Source: Cloeon dipterum
Lineage: Eukaryota > Arthropoda > Insecta > Ephemeroptera > Baetidae
NCBI RefSeq assembly: GCF_949628265.1
Contig: NC_088788.1
Location: 682,001-746,000, forward strand
DNA length: 64,000 bases
Reading direction: 5' to 3'
Made by a program: the position numbers and the translations under genes. Position 1 is the stretch's first letter; the number at the start of each line of letters is the position of its first letter. Shown in pieces: positions 55,065 to 64,000 of the stretch. The notes under the pieces were generated by a model. The model saw nothing but the letters and a program-made list of their open reading frames with translations, was not told the DNA's origin and made no database searches.

Positions 55065-56199
55065 ATTTGAAGATTTTAACAAAAGAGTAAACTAACCGTA
55101 ACCGTGAAATATGGTTAAAGAGTGGAAATAATATGAAAATTCATCACAAGCTGTGGGTACCACGGCAATGTTTACTGTAGAACAGAACAGCCCACACGTC
55201 CGTCTCACAGGGATGCCAATCTATCTGTAAAGTTAAGAGGAATAATGATAGTGATTTTTTCCGCAAAATCCTTTAACACGCATACAGATTATTGGGTCCA
55301 AAAAATCATGTACAGTTAAAAAAATACATAGGCAGCACTGTAATTTTCGGCGAAAATTGGCAAAAACAATCTGATTGGTCAGCGCCCAGCGCTGCTGGCC
55401 AACAGAGGGGGGCGTTGCACGCTGTCGCTTCTGGTTGCATTACAGAAGGTGGCCGGCGCGCTTTAATTAATTTTCATTTTAATTACGTTTTAATTATCAG
55501 AAAAATTTGAAATTTTCACACATGGTAACCGCAATGAATCTATCCTTGAAAATCAATAAAAATTTACTCATATTATACGCAGTCTCTGATAGCCATAAGG
55601 GTCCGAGTTTGCCTCTGAAAATCATTGAAATTCTTAAATTAAAAAACATTTCTTCTGAGATGATTCTTGAATAAATTAACTTCATTTTGGGTATTTTGAT
55701 TTTTCCCAAAAAAAAATTTAAATATTCTTTAACGGGCATCTGAAATTTTCAGACGAATTTTTTTCAAAAATTTTAATTTTTCAAAAATTTTGCTGAGTGG
55801 GGGAATACTGGAAATTTAATCAGCTTTCTGAATGTCGGCAGTTTTAGTCGCTACTATCAACTGGTGAATTTTAATGAAGCCAAACACAGACCCCTTTTGC
55901 AAATCTGTAATTTAAAAAAAAAATCTTTCAAGACTCAAAAGCACTATTTTTCATTTTCTCACTGTTAAATTTTAATAATTTTCTCATTTTTCTTTGCTTT
56001 TGCCTCGCTGTCAGAGGCAAAAATATAGTCTATATATAGCTGACGCAGAGTGCATCATCAATCAGAAGTGTCATTTTTCACCTGGAAAACTTAACGCCGT
56101 GACACAGCGTGTATATCCTATAATTGAGACTGCGTGTACAACGACCATTCAGATAACATGTATTGTCGGATTATATAGTGACAAACGACAAAAACTTGG
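55065..56199. other. Spacer
   Basis: Contains the 28-bp repeat copy at 55433-55460 (partner 7944-7971) within a small GC-rich patch (55380-55460). No gene is seen. Confidence 0.4.
55433..55460 (+). repeat. 28-bp segment identical to 7944-7971
   Basis: Exact copy; the sequence before it (CTGTCGCTTCT) and after it (CTTTAATTAATT) differs from the other site. Confidence 0.5.
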
Positions 56200-56880
56200 A
56201 TGATTTATGAGTTTAAAATTCCCTACACTTTCCAAAATAGGGTTTTTATTCTCTCGAGATGTGTAACACGCCGGTTTTCTCGCTACATCACCAAGATTAA
56301 AAGCAATATAATAAGTTGGATGGGTGACCGCCATGAAGATATACATGCACCGTCCTTGGGCCGACTCGCCAGGTCCGAGGATATGCCTATGCCGAAAGGT
56401 ACAAAGTGGAAAATGGGCAAAATTTGCCCGTTTAATAACTTTTTCGCTATGGGGCGGAAAAATGTTTTCCGCACACCGTTGCCTTCGTCTACTCGTCGCC
56501 TGCTCGAATATCTTGAGTTTGGGGGCGCTGGGGCCCATAGGAACCCCGCGGGGGGCCGCGAGTACCGAAAAATCGCGTTTTTCAACTTTGAAGGGTCACC
56601 GTTGACCCTGAGGAGGTCACCCGGATTTCATACTCGCAGGGCCTTAGTTTTTTGGGCAAACTTAAAGATTGGCTATCTTGGAATTTTGATCCCACACAAA
56701 GCTGGCAAAATTTCATCGGCACCTAACTCAAAAATCGCAACTCACAACTTGCAGATCTCACAATACACCCGCATTTTTTCCGGAAAAAACAAAGTGCATT
56801 GCAAAAAAATATTTTTGTTTTTTATAAGGAATTTGGCGATTTTTTATCACATGCATTTTTATAGAAGTTAAAAAATTATA
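56200..56880. other. Region with many overlapping long frames; possible repeat
   Basis: The longest is 56200-56871 (+, 223 codons), but 129-, 100- and 93-codon frames overlap it on both strands. The composition is mixed and no domain is visible, so a protein is not supported. It is more likely low-stop-density repeat DNA. It includes the 5S-like piece at 56285-56332. Confidence 0.35.
56285..56332 (+). ncRNA. Possible 5S rRNA-derived fragment
   Basis: TTGGATGGGTGACCGCC (56316-56332) matches the conserved box C region of eukaryotic 5S rRNA, and CATCACCAAGATTAAAAGCA (56286-56305) loosely matches the preceding ATCACCGAAATTAAGCA region. The rest of 5S rRNA is not recognisable on either side. It is either a 5S pseudogene/SINE3-like remnant or chance similarity. 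Confidence 0.3.
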
Positions 56881-57923
56881 TGATGCTGGATGACCAAAAA
56901 TAGGGATTTTTAGAAAATCAGTAGGTTTCTCCGAAAGACCGAACATTTTAACACTCAACGCGGTCATCGTAATTTCCTAAAATGTCTGACTTTTAACATC
57001 AAATGCGACCTTTGTGAGCTTTTTCGGTAAAATGCAGAAATCCTAAATTTGGTTGATTTCCCCGCTGATGGTATCATACGCAAAAAACAGTGGTTAATTT
57101 TTGCACATTGCAAAATTGGGGAACCCTTGTAAGCTATATAAGTTGCGTTTTATGCTATAAAACGATAAAGTTAATGAAGTTTTTTTGTATTACATTTATG
57201 TTTTCCTTTCAAATGGCCTAAATTTAAGATTGGGAATTAAGGAGAAATGAAATTTTTAAGATAAAAGAAGTGAATTAGGCGGGAAATCGGTTTTCATATA
57301 ATAGAAAAACACGTTGCGAACAGGGTTCGCCAATTTCACAATGCGCAAAAAATCAGCTGGCAACAAACCCCCAGTTTTGGGGTTTCCCGCATTTTCCCGA
57401 ATATAACCCCAAAAAATTCATATTTCGCGCAGCAAAAAGCTGAAATTTTGGAATATTACAATGATCGAAGAGTTAAAATTTCGGTCTCTTAGTGACGATA
57501 CTATCAGTGGCTATATTTATACCGATTTTGTAAAAATCCTCATTTTTGGTTATCTATTCCGTGAAAATTTTCCATAAAAATGCATGTGTTTTGAAAAAAA
57601 TAAGCAAAATATTACAGAAAAAACGCTTAAAACAGTTTTTGCACTGCAGCGGGGTTTTTCCAAAGAAAATGCGGATTTGCGAAGGAAAAAAACGGTTGCG
57701 AGTTCCATAAATTTGCAACTAGCACGAAAAACAGCGTTATTTTTTAAGACACTTGACTTTTTGAGTACGAAATACTTGAGAAAAAATTCTCCATGAAATA
57801 GAGAACGGTGCCAAGTTTTTTAACTTTGGGGCACGTGACATGAAAAAAATGATAAAGATAAAAAATGGGTGGCTGGCTGGCTGGCTGGCGCGGCTCAGCT
57901 GGTTCAGATGACTGACTCGTCCT
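56881..57923. other. Spacer before the mitochondrial insertion
   Basis: AT-rich, no gene. A short GGCTGGCTGGCTGGCTGGC repeat lies at 57869-57887, some 35 bases from the insertion junction. Confidence 0.4.
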
Positions 57924-58372
57924 GTTTGTAATAACGGTAGCACCTCAGAAAGATATTTGACCTCAAGGTAAAACATAACCTATAAAAGTTGTACCTATAA
58001 CAAGGAATAACAATAATACCCCTACTATTCAAGTATGGAGTAGGTTGTAAGAACCGTAATATAAACCACGTCCAACATGTAAATAAATACAGATAAAAAA
58101 AGAAGGAAGCCCCATTAGCATGTAGCGTTCGGAGCAACCAACCGTAATTTACATCACGACAAATATGGGCTACTCTAGAAAAAGCCAAACTAATATCCGC
58201 AGTATAATGCATAGCTAAAAACAAGCCAGTAACTTAACTGTAAACCTAAACACAGACCAAGTAATGAACCAAAATTCCACCACAGTGAAATATTAGTCGG
58301 TGCTGGTAAATCTACTAATGAACCGTTTACAATTTTAAATAAAGGGTGTGATAAACGTATAGCTTTGTTCAT
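57924..58372 (-). pseudogene. cob: Cytochrome b 5' fragment, broken
   Basis: Minus-strand sequence begins [20 protein letters not shown] and continues with [20 protein letters not shown], the first transmembrane part of cytochrome b, then [13 protein letters not shown] and [20 protein letters not shown] (heme-ligand region). Two single-base additions, near 58234 (TTAAGTTAC) and in the T run near 58097, shift the frame. Later codons use TGA where tryptophan is expected (for example VLP-W-GQ), the mitochondrial code. It ends after about 149 codons of a ~378-codon gene. It cannot be translated in the nucleus. Its ATG shares one base with the nad6 stop, as in mitochondrial genomes. Confidence 0.9.
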
Positions 58373-58872
58373 TAATTAAATTTACGTAAGGGGCCTGTTT
58401 TAACATCAACAATTCTTACACAAACTAATGGTACATATAGTAAGTAAATAATAAGAAATAAGGTTAATGAGAATGTGGAATTAGAATACAGTTTTTCTAA
58501 ACCAACTATCAAAGTATCACTACAAACGCTAAGCGGTAAAAGTTCATTAGTAGTCAATGAACTTGCCAAAGGTGTTATACCAAATAGTGCGGATCTTATT
58601 AATAATACCAAAATTATTGCCCCCAACACACCATCTACCCAAGAAAAATAAAACACCTCATTAGAAACTAATCTTGTTATATCAATAAACAAGACTAGTA
58701 CACCGCATAAAATAACCAGAAATAAAATATAAGAAAATATAAAATTATCAGCCATAATACCTGCAACCACGCCTACAATAAGAGTGTGAAAAATCAATAT
58801 GATACCCATTCTAATTGGGTGAGATAATCGCATAAAATATAAAGAGATACACAATATTATAGTAAATAGCAT
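58372..58872 (-). pseudogene. nad6: NADH dehydrogenase subunit 6, full-length nuclear copy
   Basis: The 166-codon frame starts MLFTIILCISLYFMRLSHPI and contains FSYILFLVILCGVLVLFIDI then TRLVSN, the conserved ND6 core, with five hydrophobic segments and the usual length for arthropods (about 165-175 aa). It happens to contain no TGA, so it reads through with the nuclear code too, although ATA codons would then give isoleucine rather than methionine. Expression from the nucleus is not implied: there is no targeting sequence or promoter evidence. It lies between trnP and cob as in mitochondrial DNA. Confidence 0.88.
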
Positions 58873-58882
58873 ATGTAGAATA

Positions 58883-58945
58883 CAGGGGTTAGTTTAATTA
58901 AAACTTAAGTTTTGGAGATTAATAATAGACTTTGTCTACCCCTGA
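58883..58945 (+). tRNA. trnP: Mitochondrial tRNA-Pro (TGG) copy in NUMT
   Basis: CAGGGGT at 58883-58889 pairs with ACCCCTG at 58938-58944 as a perfect 7-bp acceptor stem. TTTTGGA carries the anticodon TGG, flanked by TTAA/TTAA-type stem halves. Short, AT-rich arms are typical of mitochondrial tRNAs. Opposite strand to nad6, as in ancestral arthropod mtDNA. It is unlikely to function in the nucleus. Confidence 0.8.
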
Positions 58946-58946
58946 G

Positions 58947-59005
58947 GTTTTAGACTGTATCATCCCTGACTTACAAGACCAGGATTTTAAATTAAACTAT
59001 AAAAC
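58947..59005 (-). tRNA. trnT: Mitochondrial tRNA-Thr (TGT) copy in NUMT
   Basis: On the minus strand GTTTTAT (59005-58999) pairs with CTAAAAC (58953-58947) apart from one end pair. The anticodon arm CCTGGT-CTTGTAA-GTCAGG carries TGT. Position next to trnP and opposite in strand matches the pancrustacean ground plan. Confidence 0.75.
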
Positions 59006-59007
59006 CC

Positions 59008-59030
59008 ATGTTTAAAATATTCTTTTATAC
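59008..59030 (+). pseudogene. nad4L: nad4L 5' end remnant
   Basis: ATGTTTAAAATATTCTTTTA directly after trnT is where nad4L starts in arthropod mtDNA and reads M-F-K-M-F-F-Y in mitochondrial code. Similarity stops within about 25-30 bases, marking the other NUMT junction. Short, so tentative. Confidence 0.4.
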
Positions 59031-59977
59031 TTTGCTACACTTGCTGTACTTGCCGGGATTTTATCCTTTGCAAAGATTCCCCCAGGTGCCAATCTCCGTG
59101 GATCCACCGGGGGAATCCCGGGGGATGCGTCCACCGTTTTAGAAGTTGACTATTCTTACGCAAAAGTCACGCGAAGTTAATTAATATTGTTTAGAGCTTT
59201 ACTATTCGTAACATTGTTACCGAAAATGACGATAAAAGCGAGCATAAAGAGCGAAAATATAAGAGAGAACATTCTAGGAGGATCCACCTCGCGGGGGACG
59301 CAGCCACCACTTTCCACCACAAAAAAAATCGAGATATTTACATTATATTAGCCTCCAAACAACTCTTTATGTCATAATTAATCGATAAAATTAACCTTCT
59401 CACTGCCGAATGCGTTCGGCGGCCGAATAAACTTCATCATTATCAGTCGGCTTAATTTTCGCGCCAAGCTTCTGCCGGGCATGCGTGGCAACAGCGCTCA
59501 TCACCTGTTAGCATTACAATGGCGAGCACGCTGGCCTGTGGTTTGTTTATCTTCGTTGTGAATTTGGTTTTGTCGATTTTATGCTAATTCAGCAACGATA
59601 TACGTCTCGGCCTAAGTCCGCAATCCTCATTTAGAAGGTGAGTTACGTTCAGTTTACGCACAGCTGTGCAAGAAACTTGCCAGATGCGATTTTATCATTT
59701 CAATTTTACTAGTATGTATGTATCTATCATGCGATTTTGATTTACATTATTTTTAATTTCGTCTTGGTTCCATTTAAATTGCACACAGCTCAACGAACCC
59801 CTAAACTTTCAGTGTCGAATTGTTTCCCTTTTCTTCTTGCAACAAGGAAATTCGCGTTTCGTTGTTGAGCTATGTGCAATGTTTATACTGCACCACGACG
59901 AATTATTATTATTTTTGTTTCATTAATTCTGCTTAAGTGTAAACAATTAATTAAGGCTTTTATTTTATCTTACACAG
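59031..59977. other. Spacer with a GC-rich patch
   Basis: GGATCCACC..GGGGGA(T)CGC(A/G)GCCACC-like sequence occurs twice (59099-59140, 59280-59312), a local direct duplication. No gene is seen before the exon at 59978. Confidence 0.35.
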
Positions 59978-60390
59978 AACAGCTTATGGCACATTATTTG
60001 GAAGAGTGGAAGCGTTTCACCAAAGAGCTGGATATATGTTGGGTTCAAGAGAAAAAATATCTGCTGTCCTTTTTCAAGAGGTGAGCAAGAGTTTTTGGCA
60101 AACCAGCGTGGCAGAACAAGTACGTGTCCTGTGATATTATTTTTTTTATTTTTGTTAGCACCTTGAAGAAATATTTAATTTTTGGATTTTGTTATTGCCA
60201 GGCGAGCGGTGCCTGCTGGTGGCGTCGCTGCGGCGCACTCAATGTTCTTCCTGAAGCTGCACAGTCTGTCGGGCGAGCAGTTCCAGGCCTGGTCAAAGAG
60301 GTGCTGTTCACCTACAACCATAATGGCGCTCAAATCATCGCTCGGAACGCGTTCTACACTCAGGCCAACGACCTATGGTGGTCAGAATGA
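59978..60390 (+). CDS. Two joinable exons of an unrecognised gene
   Basis: Exon 59978-60080 (acceptor TTACACAG, donor GTGAGC) reads QLMAHYLEEWKRFTKELDIC and then YLLSFFKR. It joins in frame to the exon from 60202 (acceptor TTATTGCCAG) reading AHSMFFLKLHSLSGEQFQAW. After SK the best-looking continuation, EVLFTYNHNGAQIIARNAFY, is in a different frame, so a frameshift or missed splice occurs near 60300. The exons are GC-richer than their introns. YLEEWKRFT faintly recalls cullin N-terminal repeats, but this is too weak to name it. It probably belongs with the terminal exon at 62572-62880 on the same strand. Confidence 0.4.
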
Positions 60391-60540
60391 CGATTTTGAA
60401 ACCAGCAGTGGGCGGCTGGCTTGATGGTTTCGTCCTCTTTTGGATTGACGTCGTCTACTCGCTTTAGCACGACAGATGCATCACAGCGCTGACCTGCGAG
60501 TCCAGTTCACTACTTCCTCTCTTAGTCAGGTGAGGAAACC

Positions 60541-62250
60541 CAAAAATAATTATAATTAAGGGTGATTCCTAAAATATTTAATTAATGGCTATTCCTTGAG
60601 AGTAAGCGTTCAGTCGTTTAGCGAACCCAACGATGTTTTTAGTCGTTTTCAGACCGAAATTTTATTCCCAAAAATCCAAAAATATTGTAGTTGACTTTCT
60701 AGCCACCATGCACATGCACAAAGTGACCATAATTGAAAATTCTAATGTCAGCCGTTATCAAAATAATCCAAATCTGTCCCGCATTTCTCACCGAGCATAT
60801 TGTTTTTGACTAGTTAAAATTCGAATAATAGGAGTACTACCATGAAATTTTTACAAAATGTGAGAAATGGTATGTTTACTTAACATTAACTTTCTACCTA
60901 CCCCTAACTCACCACCTCTGGCTTTTTCTTCCTGTTGAAAGTTATTTCTACGTTTTTAACACTACGGATAACCAAATAATTGTCGAAATGATTTCAAAAA
61001 ATGTTCTATTGTTCAATTTTGTTAGGGGTTTTTATCATATTATTCACTTTCAATCGCCCAACAACCCCTTCAACCCCTGAAAATGAATTTTAAAGTTTTT
61101 TATATTGCTGCGTGACCATATAATATTGTCAAATTGATTCAAAATAGGCCAAAAACGTTTAATATTGTTGACGCGCTTCAACCCCCAAACCATCATAATC
61201 CAACCCCTAAATCCCAATGAATTTTTTTTTGTATAATTAAAGTCTCCCAAATTATTTTAGTTAGTTCAAAATTAGTTATCGTAAAATATTGATGATGCAT
61301 TCCACCTTGACCTTTCTGCCTTGTCACCCCGAAAACACTATAGTGAACAGTAAACCCTTAAATCCCTTGAAAACGATTTTGTTTTATGGTGCACCAAAAA
61401 CTCAATGGCAGTTTTTACAAGCAACTTTGTTTAATTTTTTACGGGGGGAGGGGACTGAAATTAAGCAATTTAGGTGTGGACTATAAGTGCCTCTAAACTT
61501 TTCAGTTGTGCAGGCTAGGTCAAAACGATTCCCATGGTAGGTAGTTTTTGCTATTGTAATGGCTAGAACCCGAGATTAGAACTTGCAGAAATGACAAGAT
61601 ATGAAAATTAGCATTTTTTCGGTTCTTGAAGTAGAATTGTTTAAAATTAAAATTTTCTTCTTTGATCCCATTTATCATGGGACAAATTTCAAGCATAATT
61701 TCTAATTTTCTAAAATCAAAATTTAAAAAACTAATGTTTTCTATTAATTATTTTAAAATTTCCATTTTGATATATTTTCAAAGTGTTTGAATTGTGTCTG
61801 GTCATATCTATTATGTTAAGTTCGTTATAATTAATCTAATGCCCCTATACATTGAAAAAAATGCATTCACGCAAATTAAAAAATCAAACAAAATATTAAA
61901 AAAATGCTTATAGCGCACAAAATTGCAGAAAAAACGGAAAAATGATATTTTTTATAAGCGTTTTGTTTAAGTAAAATGCTTTTTTGTGAGAACACTTTAA
62001 TTAGTATAAAGATATGATTTTAATGTAAGATTTATGAGTAAAATTGTGTACACTGTGGACAATACTTAAGCACATGAAAGAAAGTAAAGACTTGTGTTGT
62101 TATAAAACAGTATCAAATTGAAAATTCACGCTGTCGTCGTGCGAGTTTTTTTCTAGTTAAAATTAATTTATTATAGACATTATGGAATTGTTCTGAAGCA
62201 AAATTCCTAGTGAATCCTAGAAAAGCTCGCACTTCACTTGCAGTATATTT
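60541..62250. other. Intron-like or intergenic AT-rich DNA
   Basis: Contains one CGAGACGAGT-family unit (about 61500-61580, AGGTCAAAACGATTC..GGTAGGTAGTTTTTGC and AACCCGAGAT). C-rich AACCCCTTCAACCCC boxes lie at 61060-61210. No gene is seen. Confidence 0.4.
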
Positions 62251-62320
62251 TTCCTGAAAACAAATTTTCTTGTCCTGCTGAAATTCCAGGAAAAGCAGGA
62301 ATCCTTGTTTCATGGACCAA
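62250..62320 (-). repeat. Inverted repeat arm (partner 63398-63460)
   Basis: ATTCCTGCTTTTCCTGGAAT and GCAGGACAAGAAA..TTTTCAGGA on the minus strand match the plus strand at 63398-63460. About 55 bp, a dispersed repeat or ends of an old element of about 1.2 kb. Confidence 0.5.
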
Positions 62321-62571
62321 TTATTTTGTCTTGGAAACACTCTATGATGCAACCTCTTTAAATGAATTGATCAGCACTCTATTTTGAATTGATTTGACAA
62401 TTTCTTGTTACCCAAAATATTAGAAAAAACGATGAAAATCCACTTTCAGGGGGTTGAAAAATCTGAAGGGGGTGAGTTAGGGGTGGTTTTAAATTTGGGA
62501 TAGATCAGTCACACCCTTATACTCATATGATGTTAATGTAAATTAAATCAAAATATTCCAAATATTTATAG

Positions 62572-62877
62572 GGCCATTCCGAGTTCCAGGCTACCGGAGA
62601 GGAGACGAGGAGCAGCTGGCCGACGTGGACATTGACGGCCGGCTCGTAATCATGGTTCGCACCTAAGGCCAGGAGCTGCGCATCTACAAGCAGCGCGAGC
62701 ACTGCGAGCACATCAAGGAGTGTCATTTGCTCAAGCGCATGACTCTCGTAAACCCCATGTACGTGCTGCTTTTTACTTCGACGTCACTGCCGATGGCGTC
62801 AGTGAGCTCACCCTTAAACGGGCTCACATGCTCACATCATATTATGCAGCGCACAATGTGAATCAGATTTTAATAAA
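62572..62877 (+). pseudogene. 3'-terminal exon with premature stop
   Basis: After TATTTATAG the frame reads RGDEEQLADVDIDGRLVIMV then R-T-stop (TAA at 62664-62666), and continues in the same frame GQELRIYKQREHCEHIKECH and LLKRMT. Further on, FYFDVTADGVSELTLKRAHM in another frame runs to a TGA just past AATAAA (62872-62877). The strongly biased GC-rich codons and open frame either side of one TAA point to a former coding exon with a nonsense change and a later frameshift. Alternating hydrophobic residues suggest beta strands. Family not recognised. Confidence 0.45.
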
Positions 62878-64000
62878 GACTTGAATTTGTGTAAAGTGAT
62901 AAAATAAAATGAAAATGTGAAAATTGTTGCCCAGTTTACTACTGTTAATCATCTGTTGTAATAAAAATGATTTTAAATTTTCTGATAATGCTTGAGGTTT
63001 GGAAACAGGTAATGAATTTGTCTTTTAGGAATTGCAGAAAATTTTGTTTTTATACTAATCCTGGCACAACATTTAGAATTTAATAATCAAATAAACTTTG
63101 GATCATTCAATTCTTCAGTGTTTTGTATTTTTAACTAGTTTACAAGACGTTTAAATTTTGATGTAGTGCAATAGAAGCTTTTACTTGTTTTATTTTTTAA
63201 ATGGTATTTTATTGATTCAAATCCGCTATTAAAGTGCATCCCGACATCTTTTGTTTACTTTTAAATTTCCCTTCGTGCACGAAATAAATTATGACACAAA
63301 TGTATAGCAAATTTCTAAATATTAATGACTCATTCACTTCACCATGCTCCTCTTCACGTTCCTCGGTAGAGCGGATTGCAAGTAGACAAGAAATTGTAAC
63401 AGGAATTCCTGCTTTTTCCTGGAATACCGGCAGGACAAGAAATTATTTTCAGGATCAGGACATGAGGGGAATTTAGTTTCTGAACAATTGCAATCTTGGT
63501 CTATATTAATCACGTTTTTGTCAAAATTTATAACTGGAGACATGATAAAATTGACTAAATACTGTTTTGCGACGTTCACAATATTCCACAACAATCTTAT
63601 TGTATATATTAATAATTAATATAAATAAATAATAAAATAATAATATAATATTATAAATATAACCTGTAGTAGCAGTTATTATATATTTACAAAGTGCTAT
63701 AATAAGACTATTTTGAAATCTATGAAATTGAAATAAAATAATTTAATACATAAATAAAAATAATTATAGGAAAAACAGGAACATATATAATAAGCTCTGA
63801 CGGAACAGGACAGGCCAAGAAAATCAAATTTACGAACAAAAACAGGGCAGGAAAATTGTTTCCGGGAAAAAGGACAGGGCAAGCCCGGAACAACCTTTCT
63901 TAAATATGTGCTCTATTCCTCAGCCTCCTCCTCGTCGCTTTATTCCGCATCATCCTCGGTTTTTACACAAGACGGGAAACACCTTTTACCAATTATCACA
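62878..64000. other. AT-rich spacer with repeat fragments
   Basis: Holds the repeat arm 63398-63460 and related ACAGGACAGG/ACAGGGCAGG motifs at 63800-63895, and a nearly pure A/T stretch at 63600-63680. No gene is seen to the window end; a GC-richer patch begins at about 63915. Confidence 0.4.

Larger units (their letters stand above)
57924..59030 (-). other. Nuclear copy of mitochondrial DNA (NUMT)
   Basis: About 1.1 kb reproduces, in ancestral pancrustacean order, the start of nad4L (+ strand here), trnT (-), trnP (+), nad6 (-) and the first ~450 bases of cob (-). Mitochondrial sequence stops inside cob after the VITN codons at 57924. The other end is near 59030, a short way into nad4L. 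The surrounding DNA is clearly nuclear. A mis-joined mitochondrial contig is the alternative. Confidence 0.85.

Noticed and set aside
56200..56871. 223-codon open frame on the plus strand
   Set aside because: It overlaps 129-, 100- and 93-codon frames on both strands, has no domain or codon bias, and runs through AT-rich and GC-rich pieces alike; low stop density by chance or in a repeat is more likely.
59978..60080. Assignment to a cullin family member
   Set aside because: Only a short YxxxWxxF-like resemblance; too weak to name a family.
1..64000. CRISPR array, bacterial operon or phage module
   Set aside because: No evenly spaced direct repeats with spacers, no ribosome-binding-site gene runs; the window is intron-containing animal DNA.

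Overview
The window is nuclear DNA from an animal, most likely an insect or another pancrustacean. The evidence is: genes split by canonical GT-AG introns; an AT-rich background (ATTA/TTAATT-rich) with sharply GC-richer exons; an arthropod-type 7SK capping enzyme gene; and an inserted piece of mitochondrial DNA with the ancestral pancrustacean order nad4L / trnT / trnP / nad6 / cob. The order cannot be told from sequence alone. There are no bacterial operons and no CRISPR array, and most open frames are chance frames.

Layout. 1-9.0 kb is non-coding: a candidate terminal-inverted-repeat element (1.85-3.88 kb) and a GC-rich block (4.8-6.0 kb). 9.16-15.12 kb holds the only two genes I can assemble completely. 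Both are on the minus strand and lie head to tail: the five-exon MePCE/Bin3 gene (10320-15124, 492 aa) and, just downstream, a small three-exon gene for a 138-aa protein with two membrane segments. Three Bin3 introns carry copies of one ~400-bp foldback element, and a fourth carries another foldback family.

15.5-31 kb is a mosaic of duplicated, exon-like GC-rich modules. It includes repeated modules ending in the same splice-donor-like motif and a ~1-kb inverted duplication (25.7-26.9 against 28.7-29.7 kb). 31.8-33.8 kb holds minus-strand coding debris, including a frameshifted forkhead-domain fragment. 35.5-37.8 kb is a large palindrome with a TA-flanked element in one arm. 39-53 kb is dominated by non-autonomous elements and segmental duplications, with a YY1-like zinc-finger fragment at 43.6-45.0 kb. 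54.1-55.1 kb and 60.0-62.9 kb contain exon pieces of two unrecognised genes with frame breaks. 57.92-59.03 kb is a nuclear copy of mitochondrial DNA.

I see no multi-gene functional system. The most notable content is architectural: repeated foldback insertion in one gene, a readable nuclear nad6 copy beside a broken cob, and an exon graveyard with degraded transcription-factor domains.
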